Assembly: GCA_023417975.1 (NCBI GenBank)
Contig: JAEZDX010000418.1
Span: 1 to 32,801, forward strand
Direction: 5' to 3'
Length of the DNA stretch: 32,801 bases
Origin: Bacillota bacterium
GTDB lineage: Bacteria; Bacillota; Clostridia; Clostridiales; Clostridiaceae
Shown here piece by piece: positions 13,917-22,489 of the stretch. The translations under genes and the position numbers were made by a program. The notes under the pieces are model-generated. The model saw nothing but the letters and a program-made list of their open reading frames with translations. It was not told where the DNA came from and did not search any database. Each line of letters begins with the position of its first letter. Position 1 is the first letter of the stretch.

Positions 13917-15638
13917 ATGAGCACAATATATTTTAAAGAAGTTAATTGCAAGAATTGTTATAAATGTATAAGAAGTTGTCCAGTTAAGGCTATATCTCTA
14001 AAAGATGATCATGCACAAATTATCGAGGAGGCATGTATTTTATGTGGTGAATGTTTGCAGGCATGCCCTCAGAATGCTAAAAGTGTTAATAGCGAAATTG
14101 ATAAAGTTAAATCATTTTTGCAGAAAAAGTTTAAAGTATATTTAAGCATCGCTCCTTCATTTCCTGCGGCATTTAATATTAAGGATGAAAGAAGCATATA
14201 CAAACTTTTCAAGAAATTAGGTTTTACCTTTGCAGAAGAAACAGCTCTTGGTGCTGATAGAATAACTTTAGAGTATCATAAACTTTTGCTTAAGAAAGAA
14301 ATGCCTAATATCATAGAATCTTGTTGTCCAACAATTGTATTGCTCATAGAAAAATATTTCCCTGAATTAATTTCACAAACTGCGCCTATAGTTTCACCGA
14401 TGATTGCACACGCAAAGATGTTAAAGGATATGTACGGACCACGAATTAAAGTTGTATTTCTTGGTCCATGCCTTGCAAAAAAAGAAGAATATAAAAATGG
14501 AGAAAATGATGATTTAATTGATGCTGTAATTACTTTTGAAGAAATGGAAAATTGGTTGGAGGAAGAAGGATTATCTTTTGACGAAGTTAATGAAGAATAT
14601 GATGAAGAGAGCACTCACAATATTATTTCAAGATTTTATCCTGCTCCTGGGGGAATAATAAAATCTCTTGGAAATACACGCAAATATAATTATAAATTTA
14701 TTAAATTTGACGGTATTGACAAATGTATAGACATCTTGAATGAACTGCGGGATGGTAAAGTTAAAGGATATTTCATTGAGATGAACAGTTGTTCAGGTGG
14801 ATGCCTAAGAGGTCCTTGTATTAATCCAAGCTGCGGTGGATATTTTGAAGCTAGAGAGGCACTTATAAATTATATCAGCAAGTCTGCCGGAGGCGGAATT
14901 GCATATACTAAATATAATGATAAAATTCCAATGGAAAGGAAGTTTTCCGATAAATCCAATTTAAATAAAATTCCCGATGAGGCAGTACTAAGGCATATTC
15001 TGAAGAAAACAGGCAAGTTTTCAAAAGAGGATGAACTAAATTGTGGTGCCTGCGGTTATCAAAGCTGTAGAGAAAAAGCAATAGCAGTTTATAATAATAA
15101 GGCTGATGTTCATATGTGTCTTCCATATATGAGAACAAGAGCTGAATCCATATCAAATGTAATTATGAGTTCAACTCCAAATGCCATAATTGCAGTAAAT
15201 GAGGAATTGCTAATTCAAGAGGCTAACACGGCAGCACAAAGATTATTTGATTTGCATTATTATGAAAAACAAAATAAACGAATAACGGAACTTCTTGATT
15301 GTTCTGACTTTCAAAATGTATTGGAGAGTAAAGAAGATATATTTGATAAAAAGTTTTTTTATGAAAAGTATAATATAACTGTAGAGCAATCAATTTTATA
15401 TATAAATGAAAATCATTTGCTTCTTATAATAATGAAAGATATAACGGAGGATGAAATAAAAAGACAGCAAAGGCATAAAGTACGTTCGGAAACTGTGGAA
15501 ATAGCGCAAAAGGTTATAGAAAAACAGATGAGAGTTGCTCAAGAAATAGCAAGCCTGCTAGGTGAGACTACTGCAGAAACGAAGGTAGCTCTTACTAATT
15601 TGAAAAATTCAATACAAAAGAAAATGGGTGATGAATAG
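13917..15638 (+). CDS. Sensory [FeFe] hydrogenase with PAS domain
   Basis: A 573-residue predicted hydrogen sensor, probably group C3 (phosphatase-linked). Domains in order: two [4Fe-4S] sites (CKNCYKCIRSCP 11-22 and CILCGECLQACP 40-51); the H-cluster domain with SCCP (135-138), GPC (183-185) and CSGGC (292-296); an Fe-S motif CGACGYQSC (376-384) plus Cys401; a PAS-like domain (about 415-520); and a C-terminal helix. The L1 motif is ESCCPTI in place of TSCCPxW, a variation seen in sensory rather than catalytic enzymes. ATG 13917 is 6 bases after GGAGG. It overlaps the phosphatase gene by one base. Confidence 0.88.
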   Translation: MSTIYFKEVNCKNCYKCIRSCPVKAISLKDDHAQIIEEACILCGECLQACPQNAKSVNSEIDKVKSFLQKKFKVYLSIAPSFPAAFNIKDERSIYKLFKKLGFTFAEETALGADRITLEYHKLLLKKEMPNIIESCCPTIVLLIEKYFPELISQTAPIVSPMIAHAKMLKDMYGPRIKVVFLGPCLAKKEEYKNGENDDLIDAVITFEEMENWLEEEGLSFDEVNEEYDEESTHNIISRFYPAPGGIIKSLGNTRKYNYKFIKFDGIDKCIDILNELRDGKVKGYFIEMNSCSGGCLRGPCINPSCGGYFEAREALINYISKSAGGGIAYTKYNDKIPMERKFSDKSNLNKIPDEAVLRHILKKTGKFSKEDELNCGACGYQSCREKAIAVYNNKADVHMCLPYMRTRAESISNVIMSSTPNAIIAVNEELLIQEANTAAQRLFDLHYYEKQNKRITELLDCSDFQNVLESKEDIFDKKFFYEKYNITVEQSILYINENHLLLIIMKDITEDEIKRQQRHKVRSETVEIAQKVIEKQMRVAQEIASLLGETTAETKVALTNLKNSIQKKMGDE

Positions 15639-16810
15639 TGAGTATTTTCGTCGATGCAAGTTATTCGAGCCTAAATAGGAGTAAAGAAGAACTTTGCGGG
15701 GATAAAGTTGAAATTATAAGAAACAATGATTCTGTAATTATTGTTTTGGCTGATGGGCTGGGAAGCGGGGTAAAGGCAAATATATTAGCTACGCTTACAA
15801 GCAAGATTATAGGTACTATGTTGTCTATGGGGGCAAATATAGATGAAGCAGTTGAAACCATTGTTAATACTCTTCCTGTGAATAAGGAAAGAGGTCTGGC
15901 ATACTCTACTTTTACTATACTTCAAATATTTGAAAATGGTGAGAGTTATTTGGTGGAATTTGATAATCCATCTTTAATCCGGCTTGTAAAGGGCAAGTAT
16001 ACGAGCGTGAAAAAGCAGCAGCGTATTATAAACGATAAGATTATTAATGAATGCAGATTCAAAGTCAATATGGACGATATGCTTATATTAATAAGTGATG
16101 GTGCTGTGCATGCTGGTGTTGGTCACTCCTTAAAGCTTGGTTGGCAATGGGATAATATAAAGAACTATACTGAAAGAATATACTGGAAGAATATGACCTC
16201 TAATGCTGTTTCTAAGCTTATACTTGCTGTTTGCAGCAATTTATATGACAATGAGCCCGGTGACGATACTACGGTTGTTACTATTAAAATCAGAAAAAAG
16301 GAAAACGTGAATGTTTTAATTGGACCACCTGTTGACAGGAATATGGACAATTATGTAGTAGATAAATTTCTGGAAGCTGATGGAGAAAAGGTAGTGTGCG
16401 GTGGTACTACAGCTCAAATAATTAGCAGAGAAACCGGAAGAAAAATTAATATTAACTTAAATTATATAGATCAGGATATGCCTCCTACTGCCACTATTGA
16501 AGGAATAGATTTGGCTACAGAAGGTATTTTAACTATGAGCAAGGCTTTGGAATATGCAAAAAGATACTCTGATGCTCAAAACAACATTGGTGATTTTATT
16601 GACATATATAAGCAAGACGGAGCTTCAAGATTAGCAAAAATATTACTTGAAGAAAGTACTTCTGTTCATTTTTTCGTTGGACGAGCTATAAATCCTGCCC
16701 ATCAAAACCCGGATTTTCCCTTAAATTTTGGAATGAAATTAAATTTGGTAAGTGAAATGATAAAGTGTTTGGAAAGTATGGGGAAGTCTGTAGCTGTAGA
16801 GTATTTCTAA
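15638..16810 (+). CDS. SpoIIE/PP2C-like serine phosphatase
   Basis: A 390-residue predicted Mn/Mg-dependent Ser/Thr phosphatase. The metal motifs are VLADGLGSG (about 37-45), ISDGAVHAGVG (about 151-161) and GDDTTVV (about 209-215). A C-terminal region (about 225-390, starting VLIGPPVDR and containing CGGTTAQI) lies beyond the PP2C core and is part of the family. The start is GTG 15638, overlapping the sensory hydrogenase stop, so translation is coupled. The likely role is output of H2/redox sensing by dephosphorylating an unknown protein, by analogy with SpoIIE/RsbU. No anti-sigma antagonist gene is adjacent. Confidence 0.85.
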   Translation: MSIFVDASYSSLNRSKEELCGDKVEIIRNNDSVIIVLADGLGSGVKANILATLTSKIIGTMLSMGANIDEAVETIVNTLPVNKERGLAYSTFTILQIFENGESYLVEFDNPSLIRLVKGKYTSVKKQQRIINDKIINECRFKVNMDDMLILISDGAVHAGVGHSLKLGWQWDNIKNYTERIYWKNMTSNAVSKLILAVCSNLYDNEPGDDTTVVTIKIRKKENVNVLIGPPVDRNMDNYVVDKFLEADGEKVVCGGTTAQIISRETGRKININLNYIDQDMPPTATIEGIDLATEGILTMSKALEYAKRYSDAQNNIGDFIDIYKQDGASRLAKILLEESTSVHFFVGRAINPAHQNPDFPLNFGMKLNLVSEMIKCLESMGKSVAVEYF

Positions 16811-16836
16811 TTTAATTTTCAAAGTGGAGAGTATTT

Positions 16837-18414
16837 ATGAAAAAGAGTATTAGAACTGTTACTTTAAAACTCTATAGACCTAGCAAGTTAAAGCGCAGTA
16901 TTATTGATGAAGCCATGCTTAATTATACAAAGGCTTATCAATACCTTCTTGATAAAGCTCGTACTCAAATAGATGATATAAGAGCAAACTATGTAGATAA
17001 GTTCGGAAAATATAATGGTCAAAGCGTTATTAAGTGGATAAATAAAGAAATAGATAAGGAACTTAACAGGTATGGCATAGAACCTTTTAAGGATTCCATA
17101 AAGATAGATTTCTCAGGAAACCTGGCTGAATACCTTAACTCAGAAATAAAAAGCTGTAATACAGTGTATCCATGTGCGTATATATCGCCGGAAGAAGAGG
17201 AGAGACGTTATAAGTACATTATGCAGCAAGTATATGACAGAAAGGGTTACACTGAAGATTTAGAGAAAAGAATTGACAGGTTAGTTATAAAAGCACATTC
17301 TTTAAGACCTATATATTTTTGCAGATATGCTTCTAATAGAAATTACAGTATACTTTACGATGAAGAAAGAGATAGATATTATGCGAAGATTTATTTGGTT
17401 AATTCGAAAAATGAAAATAGAAAAAAGCCGGATAAAATTTATAAAAGAAAGCTTTTTTATATAGATAAAGACAAGAAGTCGTTCTTTGAAAGAGGAAATA
17501 GAAGGACATTCTTATTGTTTCCATTATGTTTCGGTAAATGGCAAGAGAATTTTCTGAAAGAAGCTGCAAATAATCCTGAAATCATTAAATCTGCAAGGCT
17601 TATAAAGCGCAGTGAAGAATACTACCTTGCTGTAAATATAGTTAAGGAAATACCAAGGCCTATTGAAGCTGTAAATTATATGGGCATCTCCAGAGGTATA
17701 GATAACTCCATATATTATTCCGTAGTGGATGCCGAGGGAAGTATCGTAACAGCAGGTGCCATTAATGAAAACAATAAATATAAGCTAGCAAATAACCTTG
17801 TACAAATAGCTGGCATAAATAAATGCCGTGTAATAATGGAAAAGTTGGCGGATAAGGGGGATAAACTAAGTTGGAGAGACGATAACGGTAGAAGCTGTCT
17901 GCCAGTGATGGATCGTATTGAATATAACTGCCTTGTAAATATATTAAGCTACAAAATACCTCACAGCGGATTACCCAATTTAGTTCGAGTGAGCAGCACA
18001 AATATTTTTTATTGCTGCCCTAATTGCGGAATAAATTCTCGCGTAAATCGCTTTTCAAATAAAATATTTATGTGCACTTCCTGCGGTACTACTATGGATA
18101 TTGAGAAAGCCGGAAGTATAAATTTGGCTAAACGATTATTAAAATATAATAATGATACAGTTAAGATTCACGTTGAGACAACTGAAAAAGGAGTGAAATT
18201 CACAAATAGTGATCTTGAATTTGAATTTTATCCTTCCAATCCATATAATTGCGCCGATGAATTCAGAGAAGAGATAAATTACGTTGTTGAGAGATTTTAT
18301 AGCAATATTAAGGCAGAAGTTAAGAAAAAGAATTATAAAAAGAAGTTAAGCATAATAAAGAAGATTGAAAGTAACAGACGAAAAGAGATATTTGAATTGG
18401 TATCTATCAGCTAA
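16837..18414 (+). CDS. TnpB/Cas12-like protein with degenerate RuvC site
   Basis: A 525-residue homologue of IS605-family OrfB/TnpB, the RNA-guided nuclease family behind Cas12. N-terminal TnpB features are RTVTLKLYRPSK and SIKIDFSGNLAEYL. The RuvC I segment reads GISRGIDNSIYYSVVD where active proteins have GID, so the catalytic Asp is Ser285. RuvC II keeps Glu335 in VIMEKL. A zinc finger has Cys394/397 and Cys413/416. RuvC III has DIEKAGSIN, with Glu423 where the catalytic Asp is expected. It is thus probably nuclease-dead. It starts 26 bases after the phosphatase gene with GTGGAG before the ATG, so it is likely in the same operon. No TnpA transposase or IS end is nearby. It may be an RNA-guided DNA-binding regulator, like TldR proteins, or a decayed TnpB. 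Confidence 0.85.
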   Translation: MKKSIRTVTLKLYRPSKLKRSIIDEAMLNYTKAYQYLLDKARTQIDDIRANYVDKFGKYNGQSVIKWINKEIDKELNRYGIEPFKDSIKIDFSGNLAEYLNSEIKSCNTVYPCAYISPEEEERRYKYIMQQVYDRKGYTEDLEKRIDRLVIKAHSLRPIYFCRYASNRNYSILYDEERDRYYAKIYLVNSKNENRKKPDKIYKRKLFYIDKDKKSFFERGNRRTFLLFPLCFGKWQENFLKEAANNPEIIKSARLIKRSEEYYLAVNIVKEIPRPIEAVNYMGISRGIDNSIYYSVVDAEGSIVTAGAINENNKYKLANNLVQIAGINKCRVIMEKLADKGDKLSWRDDNGRSCLPVMDRIEYNCLVNILSYKIPHSGLPNLVRVSSTNIFYCCPNCGINSRVNRFSNKIFMCTSCGTTMDIEKAGSINLAKRLLKYNNDTVKIHVETTEKGVKFTNSDLEFEFYPSNPYNCADEFREEINYVVERFYSNIKAEVKKKNYKKKLSIIKKIESNRRKEIFELVSIS

Positions 18415-18532
18415 GGCAAATGGTGTTATAGCTGCTGCACCATGATCTGGTTATTGAGGAGTAAACCCTTTGACCGGATCGAAACCTGCAGAGCAGGAAT
18501 GGAATGATTAAAAGGCAGCTATCTATTATAGA
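18415..18532 (+). ncRNA. Candidate guide/omega-like RNA after the TnpB-like gene
   Basis: Between the stop codon and the terminator, about 118 bases fold into a closed multibranch structure. P1 pairs 18428-18436 with 18514-18522 (9 bp, one G-U). P2 pairs GATCTGGT (18444-18451) with ACCGGATC (18473-18480). P3 pairs CCTGC (18485-18489) with GCAGG (18493-18497). TnpB omega-RNAs and TldR guide RNAs arise from just this position. Only about 10 bases lie between P1 and the terminator hairpin, so any guide would be short or would extend into the hairpin. There is no ORF of note. It could instead be an unrelated structured 3' UTR. Confidence 0.55.
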
Positions 18533-18562
18533 AAAACCGGCATGAATTATGCCGGTTTTCAT
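18533..18562 (+). terminator. Bidirectional terminator
   Basis: AAAACCGGCAT (18533-18543) pairs with ATGCCGGTTTT (18549-18559) around a 5-base loop, with T-runs on both sides. It ends the hydrogenase/TnpB-like transcript and the convergent metA transcript. Confidence 0.9.
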
Positions 18563-19470
18563 TATTTAAAAACATATGGGGTTTCTTGATATACATAATA
18601 GTTAAGCCAATTTGAGAATAGCAAATTGGCATGGCCTCTCCAAAGAACTATAGGTGGCTTTGAAGGATCATCATTTGGATAATAATTTCTAGGTATGGCT
18701 ATATCCAATCCTTTAGCCACATCTCTGTCATATTCCCACTTTAATGTATTGATATCATACTCTGAATGCCCCATTACGAAAATCTGCTTTCCGCCTTCTG
18801 AACTCACTATATGAACTCCGCTTTCCTCAGACTCAGTCAATATGTGAAGCTCATTCTTATGGGCAAAGTCCTCTTTTCTAACCTCTGTATGCCTAGAGTG
18901 AGGAGCATAAAAGATATCGTCAAAACCTCTCAGCAGTTTTTCATTTTTATGATTTATTTTATGAGGAAAAACACCAAACATCTTTTCTTTGAGAGGATAT
19001 TTAGGAATGCCGTAATGATAATAAAGACCTGCCTGAGCAGCCCAGCATATATGATAGGTAGAAGTTACATTATGCTTGCTCCACTCCATAATTTTGGTGA
19101 GTTCTTCCCAATAATCCACTTCTTCAAATTCCATCTGTTCTACAGGAGCACCGGTTATAATAAGTCCATCAAATTTCTGATCCTTTATATCACTGAAGGT
19201 GCTGTAGAAATTAAGAAGATGTTCCTCAGGAGTATGTTTAGATTTATAGCTTTCCTGGTAAAGGAGAGTTATTTCTACTTGAAGAGGAGTATTACCAAGA
19301 AGCCTTAGAAGCTGATTCTCGGTAGCAACCTTAATGGGCATCAGGTTAAGTATGGCAATCTTTAACGGACGGATATCCTGATGATAGGCTCTATCTTCAT
19401 CCATAACAAATATATTTTCACTATTCAATATTTCCCTGGCAGGTAAATTATTCGGTATTTTTATTGGCAT
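18562..19470 (-). CDS. metA: Homoserine O-acetyltransferase
   Basis: A 302-residue MetA-family enzyme that activates homoserine for methionine synthesis. The catalytic triad is Cys142 (in ICWAAQAG), His235 and Glu237 (GHSEYD). Residue 111, which sets acyl donor choice in this family, is Glu (GAPVEQME), as in acetyl-CoA-using MetA, rather than the Gly of succinyl-CoA-using E. coli MetA. The product O-acetylhomoserine is the substrate of MetY encoded 0.6 kb upstream on the same strand. The ATG follows GGAAGTGA. Confidence 0.95.
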   Translation of the reverse strand: MPIKIPNNLPAREILNSENIFVMDEDRAYHQDIRPLKIAILNLMPIKVATENQLLRLLGNTPLQVEITLLYQESYKSKHTPEEHLLNFYSTFSDIKDQKFDGLIITGAPVEQMEFEEVDYWEELTKIMEWSKHNVTSTYHICWAAQAGLYYHYGIPKYPLKEKMFGVFPHKINHKNEKLLRGFDDIFYAPHSRHTEVRKEDFAHKNELHILTESEESGVHIVSSEGGKQIFVMGHSEYDINTLKWEYDRDVAKGLDIAIPRNYYPNDDPSKPPIVLWRGHANLLFSNWLNYYVYQETPYVFK

Positions 19471-19518
19471 ACTACGTCACTTCCTTATTAAATTTATATG
19501 TTTCTCTATGACAGAGCA

Positions 19519-19559
19519 TACCCTTTAGAAGTAAAAACAAGTATTACTTCTAAAGGGTA
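19519..19559 (-). repeat. 16-bp perfect hairpin between the ybaK-like gene and metA
   Basis: Bases 19519-19534 pair with 19544-19559 around a 9-base loop. There is no clear T-run on the minus strand, so it may act as a weak terminator, processing site or stability element that sets metA expression against metY. Confidence 0.5.
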
Positions 19560-19583
19560 AACAATGAAATCTAATCCATGTTG

Positions 19584-20042
19584 CTACTGGCAAACATCAA
19601 TCCATTCACCTTCGGTAAGTCTTTCAAGCTCATTGACTGAAAGCTTAACTGCGCAAGTGGGACTCCCTGCTGCCGGATAGATATATTCAAAATTCTTTAA
19701 TGTACTGTCCAGATATATTTCCATTTTTGACCTGAGGCCAAATGGACAAACACCACCAATGGGATGCCCCGTAATTTCAATAACTTCTTGGGCATTCAGC
19801 ATTTTTGCTTTAGCTTTAAAAAAATCTTTATATTTCCTATTATCTATTTTGGCATTACCGCTTGTTACAATCAAGATATTTTTTTCAGGTGTCTTGAAGG
19901 CCAAAGTTTTAGCAATATACTGAGGTTCAACTCCAATGGCTGAAGCTGCCAGATCAACAGTGGCACTGCTCTCTTCAAGCTCCATTATTTCGATATTAAA
20001 ATCTTTTTCTAAGAAAAATTGCTTAACTGAATTCAAACTCAA
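19584..20042 (-). CDS. YbaK/EbsC-family aminoacyl-tRNA deacylase
   Basis: A 152-residue protein of the YbaK/ProX fold, which hydrolyses mischarged tRNA (Cys- or Ala-tRNAPro in studied members). Visible are AKTLAFKT with the catalytic Lys region, HPIGGVCPFG, and AAGSPTCAVKLSVNEL. The start is TTG 20042, with GAGGTG 6 bases before it. It lies between metY and metA on the same strand, so it may share the SAM-controlled transcript. Editing of cysteine or homocysteine mischarging would fit this place, but this is inference. Confidence 0.85.
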   Translation of the reverse strand: MSLNSVKQFFLEKDFNIEIMELEESSATVDLAASAIGVEPQYIAKTLAFKTPEKNILIVTSGNAKIDNRKYKDFFKAKAKMLNAQEVIEITGHPIGGVCPFGLRSKMEIYLDSTLKNFEYIYPAAGSPTCAVKLSVNELERLTEGEWIDVCQ

Positions 20043-20112
20043 TATTTACACCTCGGTTTATAAATGTGCAGAACACATATTTAGTCTATAGGGTTTAAAT
20101 ATGGAAGTGGGC

Positions 20113-21402
20113 TTACTCAATTGCTTTCTTTAGGGCTTCATTTAAATCCCAGATTAAATCATCTGCATCTTCTATTCCGATAGAAAGTCTTATTTGATCA
20201 GGTGTAACCCCTGCTGCAAGCTGAGCCTCAGGAGATAGCTGTGAGTGAGTAGTTGTAGCCGGATGTATAACTAGAGATTTAGCATCCGCAACGTTTGCCA
20301 GCTGTGAGAAAATTTCAAGGCTATCGATAAATTTCTTTGCAGTAGCTACTCCTCCCTTTATACCAAAGGTAAATATAGCACCTGCACCCTTTGGTAAATA
20401 CTTTTTAGCAAGTTCATTATATTTATTGCCTTCCAATTCAGGATAATCAACCCATGAAACGGAAGGATGTTCTGAAAGGAATTTAACTACCTTTCGTGTG
20501 TTTTCAACGTGTTTTTGAACTCTTAATGACAAAGTTTCAAGTCCTTGAAGGAATAGGAAAGCATTAAATGGACTTAAGCATGCACCAGTATCTCTAAGAA
20601 GCTGAACTCTTGCCTTAACTATATATGCAGCGCTGCCCAAAGCTTCTGAATATACGAGGTCATGATAGCTTGCGTCAGGAGTAGTGAAGCCAGGGAATTT
20701 ACCGGATTTTGCCCAATCAAATTTGCCTGAATCTACGATAACTCCTCCTATGGAAGTACCGTGACCACCAATAAATTTTGTAGCGGAGTGAACAACTACA
20801 TCAACACCAAAATCAAATGGTTTTATTAGGTAAGGAGTTCCAAAGGTATTGTCAGCAATAAGAGGTATTCCATTTTCATGAGCTATGTCCGCTACAGCTG
20901 AAATATCTACTAAATTGATACCGGGATTGCCTATTGTTTCAATATATAAGGCTTTGGTTTTTTCGGTTATGGCTGCTCTAAAGTTTTCAGGGGCATCAGG
21001 ATTAACAAAATGAACCTTTATGCCAAGTCTAGGAAGAATTGAATTGAAAAGATTGTAAGTACCGCCATATAATGTGCTTGCAGCTACAACTTCATCTCCT
21101 GCATTTGCGATGTTTAATATGGAATAAGTTATGGCAGCTGATCCGGATGCAGTAGCAAGAGCCCCAACTCCGCCTTCAAGTGCAGCTACTCTCTCCTCAA
21201 AAACACCTACGGTAGGATTTCCGATTCTTGAGTAAATATTACCTGATGCTTTAAGTGCAAAAAGATCTTCGGCATGCTGAGTATCGTTGAATACATAGGA
21301 AGTTGTTTGATAGATTGGAACTGCTCTTGATCCTGTTGCCGGGTCGACCTGCTGACCAGCATGCACTTGTAATGTGTCAAAATTGAATTTTCTTTCACTC
21401 AT
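20113..21402 (-). CDS. metY: O-acetylhomoserine sulfhydrylase
   Basis: A 429-residue PLP enzyme that joins O-acetylhomoserine and sulfide to make homocysteine. The PLP-binding Lys209 is in SATKFIGGHG. YSRIGNPT (57-64), ATASGSAA, LYGGTYNLF and the C-terminal RLSIGIED segment are typical of MetY/Cys-Met metabolism enzymes. The length fits MetY rather than the shorter cystathionine enzymes. The ATG follows AAAAGGGG. A SAM riboswitch precedes the gene. Confidence 0.95.
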   Translation of the reverse strand: MSERKFNFDTLQVHAGQQVDPATGSRAVPIYQTTSYVFNDTQHAEDLFALKASGNIYSRIGNPTVGVFEERVAALEGGVGALATASGSAAITYSILNIANAGDEVVAASTLYGGTYNLFNSILPRLGIKVHFVNPDAPENFRAAITEKTKALYIETIGNPGINLVDISAVADIAHENGIPLIADNTFGTPYLIKPFDFGVDVVVHSATKFIGGHGTSIGGVIVDSGKFDWAKSGKFPGFTTPDASYHDLVYSEALGSAAYIVKARVQLLRDTGACLSPFNAFLFLQGLETLSLRVQKHVENTRKVVKFLSEHPSVSWVDYPELEGNKYNELAKKYLPKGAGAIFTFGIKGGVATAKKFIDSLEIFSQLANVADAKSLVIHPATTTHSQLSPEAQLAAGVTPDQIRLSIGIEDADDLIWDLNEALKKAIE

Positions 21403-21530
21403 TTTATAACGCCCCTTTTTATTTATTTGCCTTTTGGCTGATTAATGAATACTACTAAACATATAAGAATAGTAATGTATTTGCTGCAACATTAGCGGAT
21501 TGAAGCTGAAAACACAGTAATTTATAAAAT

Positions 21531-21666
21531 AAAAAAACCTCTTCTGATAGAAGAGGTTGACTTCACGCTACATCTATCTATCAGCTTCATCGCTGCTGGA
21601 ATTAGCACCTTGTTTAAACAGGTTGCCGGGCTTCACAGGGCCAGTCCCTCCGCCGCTCTTGATAGA
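21531..21666 (-). promoter_or_regulatory. SAM-I (S-box) riboswitch with terminator
   Basis: Read on the minus strand from 21666, the conserved S-box elements appear in order: AAGAGCGGCGGAGGGACTGG, CCTGTGAAGCCCGGCAACC, GGTGCTAATTCC, then the closing P1 strand CTGATAG. The terminator stem AACCTCTTC/GAAGAGGTT (21536-21558) is followed by a run of seven Ts. Binding of S-adenosylmethionine should stop transcription of metY and the genes behind it. Confidence 0.96.
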
Positions 21667-21687
21667 ACTTTATTTGGTTTTATATGT

Positions 21688-21716
21688 ATAATACACCACT
21701 ACTTTAAGGTTGTCAA
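21688..21716 (-). promoter_or_regulatory. Promoter of the metY transcript
   Basis: On the minus strand TTGACA (21716-21711) and TATTAT (21693-21688) are 17 bp apart, about 20 bases before the riboswitch. Confidence 0.75.
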
Positions 21717-21855
21717 TAATAAAATTTTAAATTTTCTAAAAAGTTAGTTATATAGGGAGAAGGTGTATATTGTAAAGATATTACAATATATGGTAATATA
21801 ATTGTAAATAATTGGAATAGATTGGCAAAGGAAAGTTTTATGAGGAGTGATAGAT

Positions 21856-22392
21856 GTGTCAAAAAAATATAGTGTAGTTTTCTTCATAGTGTCCTTCATT
21901 ATAGTTGTGGCTTCCTCTGGTATAAAAAAATCGGATGAAAGGGCTAAGGCAGAACACATATGGAACTATAATGTCCAAAGCATTCAGCAACTCATAACGG
22001 ATTCACCCCTTATAATATTAGGAGAAGTCAATGAAAAAAAAATGAGTATACGGGACAACAAAATAAAATATACTGCATCACAAGTTAAAGTAAAAGAAAT
22101 TTTGAAAGGAAACATACTTCCACAGGATAATTACATAAATATAATGCAGCAAAACAATAAACAAGATCCTGTAGTTAAAGCGGGAGAGGAAGTAATACTT
22201 TTTCTATATCCTTATGGAGGTACACAGGTTAAAGAAGGCTACGCTTGTGTTGGCTTAGGACAAGGATACTACAGAATTAAAGAAAACAGGGCGGAACCTG
22301 CCATACCGGGATCACCTTCGCTAAATATTGATATTGAAGGACAGCGTGCTATAGTAAACTATATTAAGCTACAGGGAGCACAGCTCAGATAA
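21856..22392 (+). CDS. Exported hypothetical protein
   Basis: A 178-residue protein with an N-terminal hydrophobic segment (about 5-22, VVFFIVSFIIVVASSG) that is a signal peptide or anchor. The outer part has a beta-rich pattern (SPLIILGEV, ASQVKVKEILKG, GEEVILFLYPYG, GQGYYRI) found in small secreted Firmicute proteins with an OB-like fold. I cannot name the family. The start is GTG 21856, with GAGGAG 8 bases before it. It lies 97 bases upstream of the DUF1287 gene on the same strand. Confidence 0.7.
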   Translation: MSKKYSVVFFIVSFIIVVASSGIKKSDERAKAEHIWNYNVQSIQQLITDSPLIILGEVNEKKMSIRDNKIKYTASQVKVKEILKGNILPQDNYINIMQQNNKQDPVVKAGEEVILFLYPYGGTQVKEGYACVGLGQGYYRIKENRAEPAIPGSPSLNIDIEGQRAIVNYIKLQGAQLR

Positions 22393-22489
22393 TTCGTTGT
22401 TACTTTATGGGTTTTATGGTAAAATTACATTATATTTGATTACAGGAGTATTTTTTAAAATAAGAAGCCGATGTTTAGTGGGAGGAAAA

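Noticed and set aside
16837..18560. Ordinary active IS605/IS200 insertion sequence
   Set aside because: No TnpA gene, no recognisable element ends, two of three RuvC residues replaced, and operon-like spacing with the upstream phosphatase.
19471..19583. T-box or second S-box before metA
   Set aside because: No T-box AGGGTGGNACCGCG-like sequence and no S-box core; only the 16-bp hairpin is present.
22397..22489. Longer N terminus for the DUF1287 protein
   Set aside because: No ribosome site; the ATG at 22490 follows GGGAGG and begins a proper membrane anchor.
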